64,000 nt of DNA from M0108 sp963841065 (GCA_963841065.1 CAWJBI010000031.1:186001-250000), one strand, 5' to 3'. Shown: positions 48,438 to 57,516, counted from the first letter of the stretch. Program-made: numbers and translations. The notes: generated from the sequence alone by a model not told the origin.

Positions 48438-49634
48438 TCATAGGGATTCGACAAAGCGCCGGATGCGCCAGGCGGCCTCGACGCATTCGTCCAGAGGCGC
48501 GACCAGGGCCAGGCGGGCGCGGCGGTGGCCAGGATCCTGGCCAGCGACCACCCGCGAGAGATAGGTGCCCGGCAGCAGGCTGACATGGGCGGCGGCAAAG
48601 AGGTCGCGGGCGAAATCCGGGTCCGGGATGGGCGTGACGGGCCAGAGATAGAAACCCGCGTCCGGGCGCGCGACCTCCAGGACGTCACCCAGGATCGCCA
48701 GGACCGCATCGAACTTGGCGCGGTAGAGGGACCGGTTGGCGATCACATGGGTCTCGTCGCGCCAGGCGGCGATGCTGGCGTGCTGATGCTGCACCGGCAT
48801 GGCGCAGCCGTGGTAGGTGCGGTACTGGAAGAAGCGCTCGATCACCTCGGCGTCGCCGGCGATAAAGCCGGACCTCAGGCCCGGGACATTCGACCGCTTG
48901 GACAGGCTGTGAAAGACCAGGCAACGCCGGTAATCAAGCTGGCCCAGGGCGGCGGCCGCCTGAAGCAGGCCCACCGGCGGCCGCTCCTCGTCAAAATAGA
49001 GCTCCGAGTAACACTCGTCGGCGGCGATCAGGAAATCGAATTCCTCGGCCAACTGGATCAGCCGTTGCAGGGTCGCCAGCGGGATGACGGCCCCGGTGGG
49101 GTTGCCAGGGGAGCAGAGATAGAGGATCTGGCACCGTCGCCAGGTGTCCGCGTCCACGGCCGCGAAGTCCGGGATGAAGCCCTTCTCGGCCAGACAGGGC
49201 AGGAAGCGGGGTTCGGCCCCCGCCAGCAAGGCGGCGCCCTCATAGATCTGATAAAAGGGATTGGGCATCAGCACCAGGGGCTGGCGCGTGCGGTCCACCA
49301 GGGCCTGGGCGAAGGCGAACAGCCCCTCGCGGGTACCGTTCAGGGGCAGGATCTGGCGCTCGGGGTCCAGGCCGCCCGCGGGCAACTGGAAACGTCGGGT
49401 CAGCCAGTCGGCGATGGTCTGGCGCAGGGCCGGCAAACCCCGGGTGGTGGGGTAGGCGGACAGCAGGTGCAGATGGGCGATCAGGGTCTCGACGATGAAT
49501 TTCGGCGTCGGGTGCTTGGGCTCGCCGATGGAGAGGGCGATGTGGCCGAGCCCCACCGGTGGCTCGATGCCCGCCTTGAGGGCGGCGAGCTTTTCGAAGG
49601 GGTAGGGTTGGAGCCGGGCCAGATCGGGATTCAT
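48438..49634 (-). CDS. dapC: succinyldiaminopimelate transaminase
   Basis: Class I PLP aminotransferase of 398 residues. MNPDLARLQPYPFEKLAALK is the standard DapC start, which fixes the ATG at 49634. Substrate-side ALSIGEPKHPTP, the NGTREGLFAFAQ region, the NPTGAVI strand, the DECYSELYF Asp that holds the PLP pyridine, and the Schiff-base lysine in SLSKRSNVPGLRSGF. It converts N-succinyl-2-amino-6-ketopimelate to succinyl-DAP. First gene of the dap operon. Confidence 0.93.
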   Translation of the reverse strand: MNPDLARLQPYPFEKLAALKAGIEPPVGLGHIALSIGEPKHPTPKFIVETLIAHLHLLSAYPTTRGLPALRQTIADWLTRRFQLPAGGLDPERQILPLNGTREGLFAFAQALVDRTRQPLVLMPNPFYQIYEGAALLAGAEPRFLPCLAEKGFIPDFAAVDADTWRRCQILYLCSPGNPTGAVIPLATLQRLIQLAEEFDFLIAADECYSELYFDEERPPVGLLQAAAALGQLDYRRCLVFHSLSKRSNVPGLRSGFIAGDAEVIERFFQYRTYHGCAMPVQHQHASIAAWRDETHVIANRSLYRAKFDAVLAILGDVLEVARPDAGFYLWPVTPIPDPDFARDLFAAAHVSLLPGTYLSRVVAGQDPGHRRARLALVAPLDECVEAAWRIRRFVESL

Positions 49635-49733
49635 GCGGGATGCCGGGGTTGTCGCCGAGGATCGAAAGTCAATTAGTATATCAGCCAATCAGGGGCGGAT
49701 TACGGATCAACCACCAGCCGGAGACTCAGGCCG

Positions 49734-50126
49734 ATGTCAGAAATCATGGGGATTCACCACGCCAGCCTCCTCGTCGCCGACACGGCGCGGGCCCTGGCCT
49801 TCTACCGGGATCTGCTCGGGCTGGCGGTCATCGTCGAGCGCCCGGACCTGGGCTTCCCGGGCGCCTGGCTCCGGGTCGGGGCACAACAAATCCATCTGCT
49901 GGAGCTCCCTAACCCGGACCCGGTGACGGGCCGCCCGGACCATGGCGGCCGGGACCGACACCTCGCCCTGCACGTCCAGGATCTCGACGGACTGGCCGGG
50001 CGTCTGGAACAGGCGGGGATTCCCTATACCCGCAGCCGCTCGGGCCGGGCTGCCCTCTTTTGCCGGGACCCGGATGCCAATGCCCTGGAGTTCATTCCGG
50101 CCCCCAGCCCTGCGGGGGAAAAGTGA
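49734..50126 (+). CDS. VOC-family (glyoxalase/dioxygenase fold) protein
   Basis: Protein of 130 residues. Single VOC fold of two beta-alpha-beta-beta-beta units: IHHASLLVADTARALAFYRDLLGL with a potential metal His, LRVGAQQIHLLEL, RHLALHVQDLDGLAGRLEQAG, and FCRDPDANALEFIPAP with the typical final Glu. Likely a metal-dependent lyase, isomerase or resistance-type enzyme; the substrate is unknown. Divergent from dapC. Confidence 0.88.
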   Translation: MSEIMGIHHASLLVADTARALAFYRDLLGLAVIVERPDLGFPGAWLRVGAQQIHLLELPNPDPVTGRPDHGGRDRHLALHVQDLDGLAGRLEQAGIPYTRSRSGRAALFCRDPDANALEFIPAPSPAGEK

Positions 50127-50159
50127 CGCAAGCTCCCCCTTGGCGACCCGGCTTGCGGT

Positions 50160-50203
50160 TGCGGAGATAACCCCCGAAAATATCCGCATCAAGTGCGGAG
50201 ATA
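50160..50203. promoter_or_regulatory. repeated TGCGGAGATA boxes upstream of fic
   Basis: TGCGGAGATA occurs at 50160-50169 and 50194-50203, with the related inverted TATCCGCA at 50181-50188. The downstream copy contains the ribosome site of the Fic gene (GCGGAG). Candidate operator for autoregulation; not a known motif to me. Confidence 0.4.
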
Positions 50204-50206
50204 CCT

Positions 50207-51328
50207 GTGGTCACCTATATCTGGCAACACCCTGCCTGGCCCCATTGGCGCTATGACCTGACCCGCCTGGCCACCCCCCTGGCCCAGGTCCGCCATGCCC
50301 AGGGCCGATTACTGGGGCGGGCGGAATCCCTCGGCTTCAAACTACGAGACGAGGCCTGGCTGGAGACCTTGACCCAGGATGTCGTCAAGACCAGCGAGAT
50401 CGAGAACGAGTTCATGGACCGGGATCAGGTGCGCTCCTCCATTGCCCGACGCCTGGGGCTGGACATCGGCGCCATGGCGCCCATGGATCGTCACGTCGAA
50501 GGCGTGGTGGAACTGATGCTCGACGCCACCCGGCACTATGCCAGCCCGCTCACGGCGGCCAGGCTGTGCTCGTGGCAGGGTACCCTGTTCCCCACGGGCC
50601 GCAGTGGGCTGGTGGCCATCCGCGTCGCCGATTGGCGCGACGATGCCACCGGACCGATGCAAGTCGTCTCCGGCCCGATCGGTCGGGAAAAGGTGCACTA
50701 CACCGCGCCACCCGCGGAGCGGCTGGCATCCGAGGTTGACCGCTTTTTGAGCTGGTTCGAACATCCCGGTGACCTGGACCCCGTGCTCCAGGCGGGATTG
50801 GCGCATCTTTGGCTGGTGACCCTGCATCCCTTTGACGATGGCAACGGCCGCATTGCCCGCGCGGTAGCTGATCTGGCGTTGGCGCGTTCGGAAGGGACGC
50901 CACAACGTTTTTATAGTCTGTCAGCCCAGATTCAGCAGGATCGCAAAGACTACTACGCCATTCTGGAACGCACCCAACAGGGTGATCTGGAGGTAACCGA
51001 GTGGCTGTTATGGTTTCTGGCCTGCCTGGGGCGGGCCCTGGCGCGGGCCGAGAATAGCTTGGCCGCCGTGCTCGGCAAGGCCCGCTTTTGGGAGCGTTAC
51101 GCCAGTACCCCCATGAACGCTCGCCAAATCAAGGTGCTCAACCGCTTACTGGATGGTTTCGAGGGCAAGCTGACGACCAGCAAGTGGGCCAAGCTGGCGA
51201 GGTGCTCCCAGGATACCGCCTATCGCGACATTTTGGCCCTCATTGAATCGGGCGCACTGCGCAAGGCCGAAGGGGCGGGGCGGGGCACGCATTACCTTTT
51301 GGCGATGCCCACTGAAGATGCCGACTAA
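50207..51328 (+). CDS. Fic-domain AMP-transferase with N-terminal DUF4172 and inhibitory helix
   Basis: Protein of 373 residues. DUF4172 N-terminal part (YIWQHPAWPHWRYD), the class II inhibitory motif TSEIEN (62-67, (S/T)xxxE(G/N)), and the canonical Fic active loop HPFDDGNGRIAR (207-218) with catalytic H207. A C-terminal winged-helix-like region follows (about 300-370, TTSKWAKLARCSQDTAYRDILAL). It is predicted to transfer AMP to protein hydroxyls while held in check by its own glutamate. GTG start at 50207 with GCGGAG upstream. Next to the type IIG restriction-modification gene. Confidence 0.92.
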   Translation: MVTYIWQHPAWPHWRYDLTRLATPLAQVRHAQGRLLGRAESLGFKLRDEAWLETLTQDVVKTSEIENEFMDRDQVRSSIARRLGLDIGAMAPMDRHVEGVVELMLDATRHYASPLTAARLCSWQGTLFPTGRSGLVAIRVADWRDDATGPMQVVSGPIGREKVHYTAPPAERLASEVDRFLSWFEHPGDLDPVLQAGLAHLWLVTLHPFDDGNGRIARAVADLALARSEGTPQRFYSLSAQIQQDRKDYYAILERTQQGDLEVTEWLLWFLACLGRALARAENSLAAVLGKARFWERYASTPMNARQIKVLNRLLDGFEGKLTTSKWAKLARCSQDTAYRDILALIESGALRKAEGAGRGTHYLLAMPTEDAD

Positions 51329-51437
51329 GGCGTACTCATCTCGTCATGCCTCTTCGTTGCTTATCCGGGGCAGTGTTGACTGAATCACCAATGGAATACC
51401 ATGGCCCGGCCCGCTACCGGGGCCATCGGAGGCTCGT

Positions 51438-54400
51438 GTGCCAGACTATTTCAAACCCCTTTTCCATAAGCGCCTGCTTGCCGAGGCCCTTGGCGATTCG
51501 ATGCCCAGGCCAGACGCGGCCCAGTTGGCCCTCGCCACAAGCTGGGCCACCAGCGCCGTCAATGGCAGCCTGCTGAGCCAGAAGGAAAAGCCGCTCCAAG
51601 GGCAGTTCCTGAGCGAGGTGTTCGATCGCCTCCTGGGCTACCATCAGCTCGTCGGCTCTGACGGGGAGCATCACATGGAGCCTGAGACCAGCTCCAAAGT
51701 GGTCAAGGGTTATCGCCCCCCGGATGCCCGCCTTGGCTGGTTTGGGGAGAAGGTGGACCTGACCCGGGCGGTCCTGGAACTCAAAGCCCCGGGCGCGGAC
51801 CTGGACGCCAAGCAGGGGGCTGGCTATGGCAAGCTCACCCCGGTTGAGCAGGCCTTCGGCTACGCCGCCAAGGTCGATGGCTGTCGCTGGGTCATCGTCA
51901 GCAACTTCCTGGAAGTGCGGCTTTACCGCACCGATCGCGGCCAGGGCTACAGTCAGCGCTTTCGATTGGCCGAGCTAATTGATCCGGAGCGCCTGACCGC
52001 CTTTCTCTTCCTCCTGGGTCGTGCCACCCTGCTTGGCACTGATCCCAACCTCGCCAGCCCGGTCGAGCGCTTGGCCAGCCATACCCATGTCACCGAGGAG
52101 CGCATCACCAAGGCCTTCTATGTCTTCTATCGGGACCTGCGGCTCGATCTCTTCCGGCAATTACGGCGCGACAATGCCGCCCCCGGCGGGGTGGCGCCCG
52201 AGGACCATGCCACGCGCCTCCTCCAGCAGGCCCAAAAGCTCCTCGACCGTTGCCTCTTCATCTGCTTTTGCGAGGATCTCCGGCTGCTGCCGGCCGAGGT
52301 TCTGCGCAAGGCCCTGACTACCAAGAGCGAGGGTTTCGTCCAGGTAACCCGCTGGCAACAGTTGTGTGGGCTCTTCGCCGCCATGGACAAGGGCCTGCCG
52401 GCGCTGGGCATCCACGCCTACAACGGCGGCCTCTTCGCCCCGGATCCGGCCCTCGACGCCCTGATCGTCAGCGAGGCCAGTCTCGACAGCTTCAGCGCCC
52501 TGTCGGACCATGACTTCGAGACCGACCTCAACGTCAACATCCTCGGTCACATCTTCGAGCAGTCCATCACCGATCTGGAGCAGATCCGCGCCGAGATTCG
52601 CGGCGGGGTGGCTGACCAGCAACAGTCGCGGCGCAAGCGCGACGGCATCTTCTACACCCCGGATCTCATCACCCGTTTCATGGTCGCCCGCGCCATCGGC
52701 GGCTGGCTGGCGGCGCGTTATGCCGGGATCGAGGCCCGCTATCGCACCGGCAAGCCGGGTCCTCTGTCCAACGAGACCCGGCTCAAGATCTGGCTGAACT
52801 ACCTGGAGGTGCTGCAACACATCAAGGTTTTGGACCTCGCCTGTGGTTCCGGGGCCTTTTTGGTGGCGGCCTTCGACTATCTGCTCGCCGAGTACGAGCG
52901 CGTCAACCGCGCCATCGGCGAATTGACCGGTGCCCCGGGCCAACTAGGGCTCTTCGACCTTGACCGCCAGATCTTGCAAGGCAACCTGTTTGGCGTTGAC
53001 CTCAACCCGGAATCAGTGGAGATCACCAAGCTTAGCCTCTGGCTGAAGACCGCCCGCCGCGACCGACCCTTGAGCAACCTCGACGCTAACATCCGCCGCG
53101 GCAATTCCCTAGTCGCGCCACCCGGACCCAATACCAGCTCCGCCTTGGTGGCTGCCTTCGACAAACTCCCGGCCGACACACACCCCTTCGACTGGTGCGC
53201 AGCCTTCCCGGAAGTCTTCGCCGTCGGCGGCTTCGATGTGGTCATTGGTAATCCGCCCTATGTGCGCCAGGAGGCCCTGGGCCCCTTCAAGCCCTATCTG
53301 GCCCAGCGCTATGCCAGCTATCACGGCGTCGCCGACCTCTATGTCTATTTCTACGAGCGCGGCCTGGAGCTGCTGGCTCCGGACGGCAAGCTCAGCTATA
53401 TCGTGACCAACAAGTGGCTGCGCGCCGGCTATGGCGAGCCCCTCCGGCGGCTCTTCAGCGAGCGCGCCGTCCTGGAGGAAATCATCGACTTCGGCCATGC
53501 CCCCATCTTCGAGGATGCCGATACCTTTCCCTGCATCCTCCTGCTGGGGCCCAGGTCCGGACAGGTGGGCGCGGGGGCGAGCGCCTCTCGGGAGGCTGGC
53601 GTCTTGGGTGCTACCGCCGCATCCCCAGGCCCAGCACCGCCGGTGGGGACGGCGAGTCCATCCGCCGGCATGGCCACCGCAGCCGGGGCGCGGGATGAGC
53701 CGCCGATGGTGAGCGTCTGCCCCGTCCCCCGTGACCGCGCCCCCGAGCTGTCACTGGAGCACTATGTTCACGAGCACGCCTACCCCGTGCCCTGGAGTCG
53801 TTACGACGCCAGCCCCTGGAGCCTGGAATCTCCGGAGGTCGAGGCCTTAATGGGCCGCCTGCGGGAGCGCGGCGTGCCGCTGGGGCAATTCGCTGGCTGC
53901 AAACCCATGTACGGCATCAAGACTGGCCTCAACGAGGCCTTTCTCATCGACGATGCCACCCGCGTCGCCCTGGTACGCGACGACCCGGCCTGCGCCGACA
54001 TCATCAAGCCCTATCTGCGCGGCCAGGACATCGGGCGCTGGACGCCGGACTGGCAGGGGCTGTGGATGATCGTGCTCGCCTCCAGTGGCAACCACGCCTG
54101 GCCCTGGAGCGGGGGTGGGGAGGAGGCCGAGGCGCTCTTCGCCCGGAGCTACCCAAGCCTAAACAGGCACATGCAGCCCTTGAGGGAACGCCTCATGGCC
54201 CGCCAGGACAAAGGGCGGTACTGGTGGGAGTTGCGATCCTGCGATTATTACGCCGCTTTCGAGCAGCCCAAGATCGTCTATCAGGAAATCCAGTTCCACC
54301 CCCAGTACGCCCTATCGGAAGGGCCGCTTTACGGTAACAACAAAGTCTTCTTCCTGCCGACCGCCGACCTTTACCTCCTCGCGGTCCTCAACTCCCCGCT

Positions 54401-54908
54401 GCTGTGGTGGCACAACTGGCGTTACCTGCCACACATGAAGGACGAGGCCCTGAATCCCGCCGGCTTTCGCATGGAGGTCCTGCCCATCGCCGAGCCCACC
54501 TCGGCGATCCGCGCCGAGATCGAGGAGCGGGTCGCCGCGCTCCTCGCCCTGACCACCGCATCCCGTCAGCAGACCCAAGAGTTGCTGAAATGGCTTCGTT
54601 TGGAAATTTCGCTCGAAAAACCGGGCCAGCATCTGGAGGACTTTGCCCGCCTGAGCGGCGAGGCCTTCGTCGCCGAGGTTCGCAAGCGCCGCCCCAAGGG
54701 CGCCCCGCGCCTGAGCCCCGCCACTATCACCGAGCTGATCGCCACTCATGCCCACTATGCCCAGCCCCTGCAACGCCGGGCGGCCGAGATCCGCGACCTG
54801 GAGCGCCGCCTGTCCGACTTGGTGAATCAGGCCTACCGGTTGAGCGATGACGACATTGAGATCCTATGGCGCACGGCCCCGCCACGGATGCCATCGGTGG
54901 CGCCCTGA
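51438..54908 (+). CDS. single-chain type IIG (Eco57I-like) restriction-modification enzyme
   Basis: Protein of 1156 residues. N-terminal PD-(D/E)xK nuclease (D96 ... E114-L-K116 in DARLG and AVLELKAPG), helical linker, N6-adenine methyltransferase core with motif I LDLACGSGAFL (about 465) and catalytic NPPY (about 603, VVIGNPPYVRQ), then a C-terminal TaqI-like target-recognition domain (from about 790: QFAGCKPMYGIKTGLNEAFLI) and coiled coil (about 1010-1130). YTPDLITRFMV precedes motif I, typical of Eco57I-type enzymes. One protein both cuts and methylates DNA. An odd Ala/Gly/Pro-rich segment (about 710-760) separates methylase and recognition parts. GTG start at 51438 with GGAGG. Confidence 0.9.
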   Translation: MPDYFKPLFHKRLLAEALGDSMPRPDAAQLALATSWATSAVNGSLLSQKEKPLQGQFLSEVFDRLLGYHQLVGSDGEHHMEPETSSKVVKGYRPPDARLGWFGEKVDLTRAVLELKAPGADLDAKQGAGYGKLTPVEQAFGYAAKVDGCRWVIVSNFLEVRLYRTDRGQGYSQRFRLAELIDPERLTAFLFLLGRATLLGTDPNLASPVERLASHTHVTEERITKAFYVFYRDLRLDLFRQLRRDNAAPGGVAPEDHATRLLQQAQKLLDRCLFICFCEDLRLLPAEVLRKALTTKSEGFVQVTRWQQLCGLFAAMDKGLPALGIHAYNGGLFAPDPALDALIVSEASLDSFSALSDHDFETDLNVNILGHIFEQSITDLEQIRAEIRGGVADQQQSRRKRDGIFYTPDLITRFMVARAIGGWLAARYAGIEARYRTGKPGPLSNETRLKIWLNYLEVLQHIKVLDLACGSGAFLVAAFDYLLAEYERVNRAIGELTGAPGQLGLFDLDRQILQGNLFGVDLNPESVEITKLSLWLKTARRDRPLSNLDANIRRGNSLVAPPGPNTSSALVAAFDKLPADTHPFDWCAAFPEVFAVGGFDVVIGNPPYVRQEALGPFKPYLAQRYASYHGVADLYVYFYERGLELLAPDGKLSYIVTNKWLRAGYGEPLRRLFSERAVLEEIIDFGHAPIFEDADTFPCILLLGPRSGQVGAGASASREAGVLGATAASPGPAPPVGTASPSAGMATAAGARDEPPMVSVCPVPRDRAPELSLEHYVHEHAYPVPWSRYDASPWSLESPEVEALMGRLRERGVPLGQFAGCKPMYGIKTGLNEAFLIDDATRVALVRDDPACADIIKPYLRGQDIGRWTPDWQGLWMIVLASSGNHAWPWSGGGEEAEALFARSYPSLNRHMQPLRERLMARQDKGRYWWELRSCDYYAAFEQPKIVYQEIQFHPQYALSEGPLYGNNKVFFLPTADLYLLAVLNSPLLWWHNWRYLPHMKDEALNPAGFRMEVLPIAEPTSAIRAEIEERVAALLALTTASRQQTQELLKWLRLEISLEKPGQHLEDFARLSGEAFVAEVRKRRPKGAPRLSPATITELIATHAHYAQPLQRRAAEIRDLERRLSDLVNQAYRLSDDDIEILWRTAPPRMPSVAP

Positions 54909-54972
54909 GCCGCCAACCCTGGCTATCCCGGACTGAGGCCATGGGTCCGCCGGGACTCGGGCCGGGGCCCAG

Positions 54973-55824
54973 TCAGAAGCGCGCGCTTTCCCCGGGGTTG
55001 AGGCTCAGCACCTGCGTGGGGGTCTCCCCAAGGGCCTGCCGGTACTCCGCGGGCGTGCCCTTGAGTTGCGGGATTGGTGCCGTAATGGATGGGAATCGCG
55101 TAGCGCGGCTTGAGGAACTCGCGGGTCGCGCAGGGCCGCGTCCTTGGGGTCCATGGTGAAGTGCCCGCCAATGGGGATCAAGACCAGGTCCGGGCGGTAA
55201 TGGCTGGCAATCAAGCCGAGGTCGCCGAACAGCCCCGTGTCGCCCATGTGGTAGATCTTGAAGCCGTTTTCCAGCTCGATGATGAAGCCCGCCGGTTCGC
55301 CCCCGACGTGGATTTCCGGTTGCTGGGTCTCGGGATTGGTCCAGCGGTACTCCGAACTGTGCTCGGCGCGGGTCATGGTGATGCGGATACCCTCGCCCAA
55401 GGGCTGGATGGTGCCGCCCTTGTTGAAGCGGGGGGCGAGTTCCTGAGGCAGTTCGCCCAGCGCGACCAGGGTGTCGTTCAGGCCGGCCGGTCCGTAGAGG
55501 GGGACCTGGTGCTGTTTGGCCAGGGCGGGTCCGTCGCCCACATGGTCGCCATGGGCGTGGGTGACCAGGACCAGGTCGATCTTGCCGAGGGCGGCGAGGT
55601 CCTTGTGCTCGGGCGGGGTTTTGGGGTTCTTGGTGAGAAAGGGGTCGATCATGATCACCTTGCCCGTGACGCTGGTGATCTTGAAGGCGGATTGGCCGAA
55701 CCACTGGACGGTGATCTGGCCTTCATCCGCGACCGCCGAGGTCGCGAGTATCAGGGGGACGAGCAGGTATGCGGTCAGCAGGCTGGGCCGTCGTGCGCCC
55801 GAGCGTGATCTTGGTCGATAGCAT
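54973..55824 (-). CDS. periplasmic metallo-beta-lactamase-fold hydrolase, UlaG-like (three frameshifts)
   Basis: Zn-dependent hydrolase of about 282 residues. Signal peptide with LLTAYLLVPLILATSAVA, then ITVQWFGQSAFKITS and the metal motif VTHAHGDHVGDGP (HxHxDH), further His in AEHSSEY, and the Asp in IYHMGDTGLFGD; HFTMDPKDAAL and FLKPRYAIPIHYGT complete the site. Three +1 insertions interrupt it: near 55778 (signal peptide), near 55126 and near 55070. The ATG at 55824 has GGGAGGAAA upstream. Substrate unknown. Convergent with the type IIG gene. Confidence 0.8.
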
Positions 55825-55913
55825 TGAGGTTTCCTCCCGAGTGGACAGTCGGGAGGATGTGGGTGGGGTGCCCCCCGTCTTCAAGCAGACGGGGGTAGGC
55901 CATCAGCCAGGAT

Positions 55914-56285
55914 TTACCACTCTCCTGGCCTCAGGGCGCGGCCTCCACCCATGAACTCCGTAGTTTTTTCAACCGGGGGTGGACGCTTGCCTCCACCACT
56001 ACTACTACTAACGCCACTGCGACAGATCTCCCGCTGGGCACGGCGCAGGCCCTCGCTGGCCTCCAGCAGCCCAGGATTCAAGGACAGCGCCTCTCTATAC
56101 ATCGCGACGCTTTCCTTGCACTTACCTTGCATCCGATATCTCTCCCCCGCCTCATAGGCCCACCACCCCGGGACGATATTGTTCGTCGGGGGAGGGTAGT
56201 CGTTGGGCATGGATGGGTCGTTCGGCATGGCTTGGCAGCCCATCAATAACCAGCCCATCAGGGCCAAGACCCATAAATTTCTCAT
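55914..56285 (-). CDS. small TPR-like lipoprotein
   Basis: Protein of about 123 residues. Lipoprotein signal peptide MRNLWVLALMGWLLMGC with lipobox LMGC. One TPR-like helix pair: WWAYEAGERYRMQGKCKESVAMYREALSLNPGLLEASEGL. The C-terminal part is Ser/Gly/Pro rich and probably disordered. Likely anchored in the outer membrane facing the periplasm; partner unknown. Confidence 0.65.
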   Translation of the reverse strand: MRNLWVLALMGWLLMGCQAMPNDPSMPNDYPPPTNNIVPGWWAYEAGERYRMQGKCKESVAMYREALSLNPGLLEASEGLRRAQREICRSGVSSSSGGGKRPPPVEKTTEFMGGGRALRPGEW

Positions 56286-56464
56286 GTCTTCCTCTCCTTG
56301 TTCTGGGTATCGGTTGGTCAAAAAAGGTGCGGTTGGAGCAACTGGCCAACCATAATATTAAGCAATTTTGAGCCAAGTATCGTGTGGAAGTCTCGCTTGT
56401 TGCAATTCTGCACACCCTGGCAGCGGTGGCGGTGCCTATCAAGGGGGCGGGATCAGGGCGGCGT

Positions 56465-56767
56465 CCCCCCGAGTGGGTCGCGATGCGGACTGACAGCCTT
56501 GCAGGGGTCGGCAATTATAGGGTCAATCCGGCGTGCTGGGCTTGGCCCGGTGCTTGGCCGAGATAAATACGCTGTGCGGCACATGGAGGAGGTTCGCCAC
56601 CTTGCGCACCAGATACTCCTCGTGTTTGCATAACACCTGATCGGCGTAGGCGACCTGCCAAAGCCGCTCAATCAGGTCCGCCCGCTGCGCCGCGTCGAAG
56701 TTAGCGTTGACAAGCGAGGTGAATTGGTGATAGTCGGTCGCCTGCTCCCGCTCTTCGTGGGCGCAGG
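56465..56767. repeat. direct repeat copy 1 (partial terB)
   Basis: 303 bases nearly identical to 59016-59329, in the same orientation. It lacks an 11-base stretch (GCACAACTCCT) present in copy 2 and has a few substitutions. It contains the 3' part of terB. At its right edge, similarity stops in mid-gene and a different gene fragment begins. Confidence 0.9.
56523..56767 (-). pseudogene. truncated TerB-family gene (C-terminal part)
   Basis: Encodes the last 80 or so residues of the TerB protein (from CAHEEREQATDYHQFTSLVN to the end), differing from the full copy by A/R and P/S changes near the C-terminus (HRAKPSTPD against HRARPSTSD). The N-terminal half is missing, replaced by the start of an unrelated transporter gene. 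Confidence 0.85.
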
Positions 56768-56925
56768 TAACGAGGCTTGTCGGCACTGGACCTCACCGGC
56801 TTTGACAGGGCGGCCGCCCAGACCAGGACCATGACGATTACCAGTGTCGTCACGGCGCTGGGCAAGTGGAACCCCGGTCTCGAAGGTTTGGATTGGGTGG
56901 TCGCGCTCGGGGTCGACTCGGACAT
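56768..56925 (-). pseudogene. N-terminal fragment of a YfcC/DcuC-like transporter
   Basis: From the ATG at 56925 (AGGGA upstream) reads MSESTPSATTQSKPSRPGFH then LPSAVTTLVIVMVLVWAAAL, like the cytoplasmic N-terminus and first helix of YfcC-type (basic C4-dicarboxylate/arginine antiporter-like) proteins. It stops at the border of the terB repeat. The rest of the gene is not in the window. Confidence 0.45.
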
Positions 56926-57042
56926 GATTCCCTGTCGAGGGTGTATTTGGTTGGGTGAAGCGCAAGCCGCCACCCATTGATCCCCAAGACGATGGACCTC
57001 ACTCGCTCGGTCGATCCCCGAGGAGACAAACGCGGGTCGACC

Positions 57043-57516
57043 TCAACCCTGTTCCATGGGCTTTAGCTCCGGCCCCGCGGTCCAGATGCGATACCGCACC
57101 TCGACGCCTTCCGGGACATAGACCACAACGGGCAGGCGGCTGTTATAGCGGATCAGAAAGGGCTCGCCCCCCAGGGTAATGAACCTGGACACCTTGGGCG
57201 CATCGGGATCCACGGCCATCAGAGTGCCGGCCATAGGCCCGAGCTCTCTGACCACGAAGCGCGGGAAGCCCCAACCATCGATCGTCTCCTCGACGATTCC
57301 GCCACCGAGGAAGTAACGATTCTGCGCGTCAGTCTGAACCGTTTTGCCGACTGCCAATTCTACCTTGAAGGCCGATTCATCTTCCTGCTTCGGAACCTCC
57401 ATGACATAACGCACCATGCCCGCCTCAGCCGGCGGGAAGGCTTCCATGTAATTCGTCGCCTGAGCCGCTGGCATCGCTAGAAGCGCAAACAGAATCGTGG
57501 CCACCCAGTATGTCAT
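57043..57516 (-). CDS. ecotin-like serine protease inhibitor without the disulfide
   Basis: Periplasmic ecotin homologue of 157 residues. Signal peptide to about residue 20 (LFALLAMPAAQA), then the ecotin pattern: PPAEAGMVRYVM, QEDESAFKVELAVGKTVQTD, LGGGIVEETIDGWGFPRFVV, IRYNSRLPVVVYVPEGVEVRYRIW. Aligned with E. coli ecotin, the reactive-site Met84 corresponds to L99 (GTLMAVD) and the two cysteines of the loop-bracing disulfide are A64 and V102. Thus the primary loop is kept but unbraced, with Leu at P1, suiting chymotrypsin- or elastase-like targets. The start at 57516 has AGGAG. It is 11 bases downstream of the beta-barrel gene: an operon. Confidence 0.85.
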   Translation of the reverse strand: MTYWVATILFALLAMPAAQATNYMEAFPPAEAGMVRYVMEVPKQEDESAFKVELAVGKTVQTDAQNRYFLGGGIVEETIDGWGFPRFVVRELGPMAGTLMAVDPDAPKVSRFITLGGEPFLIRYNSRLPVVVYVPEGVEVRYRIWTAGPELKPMEQG

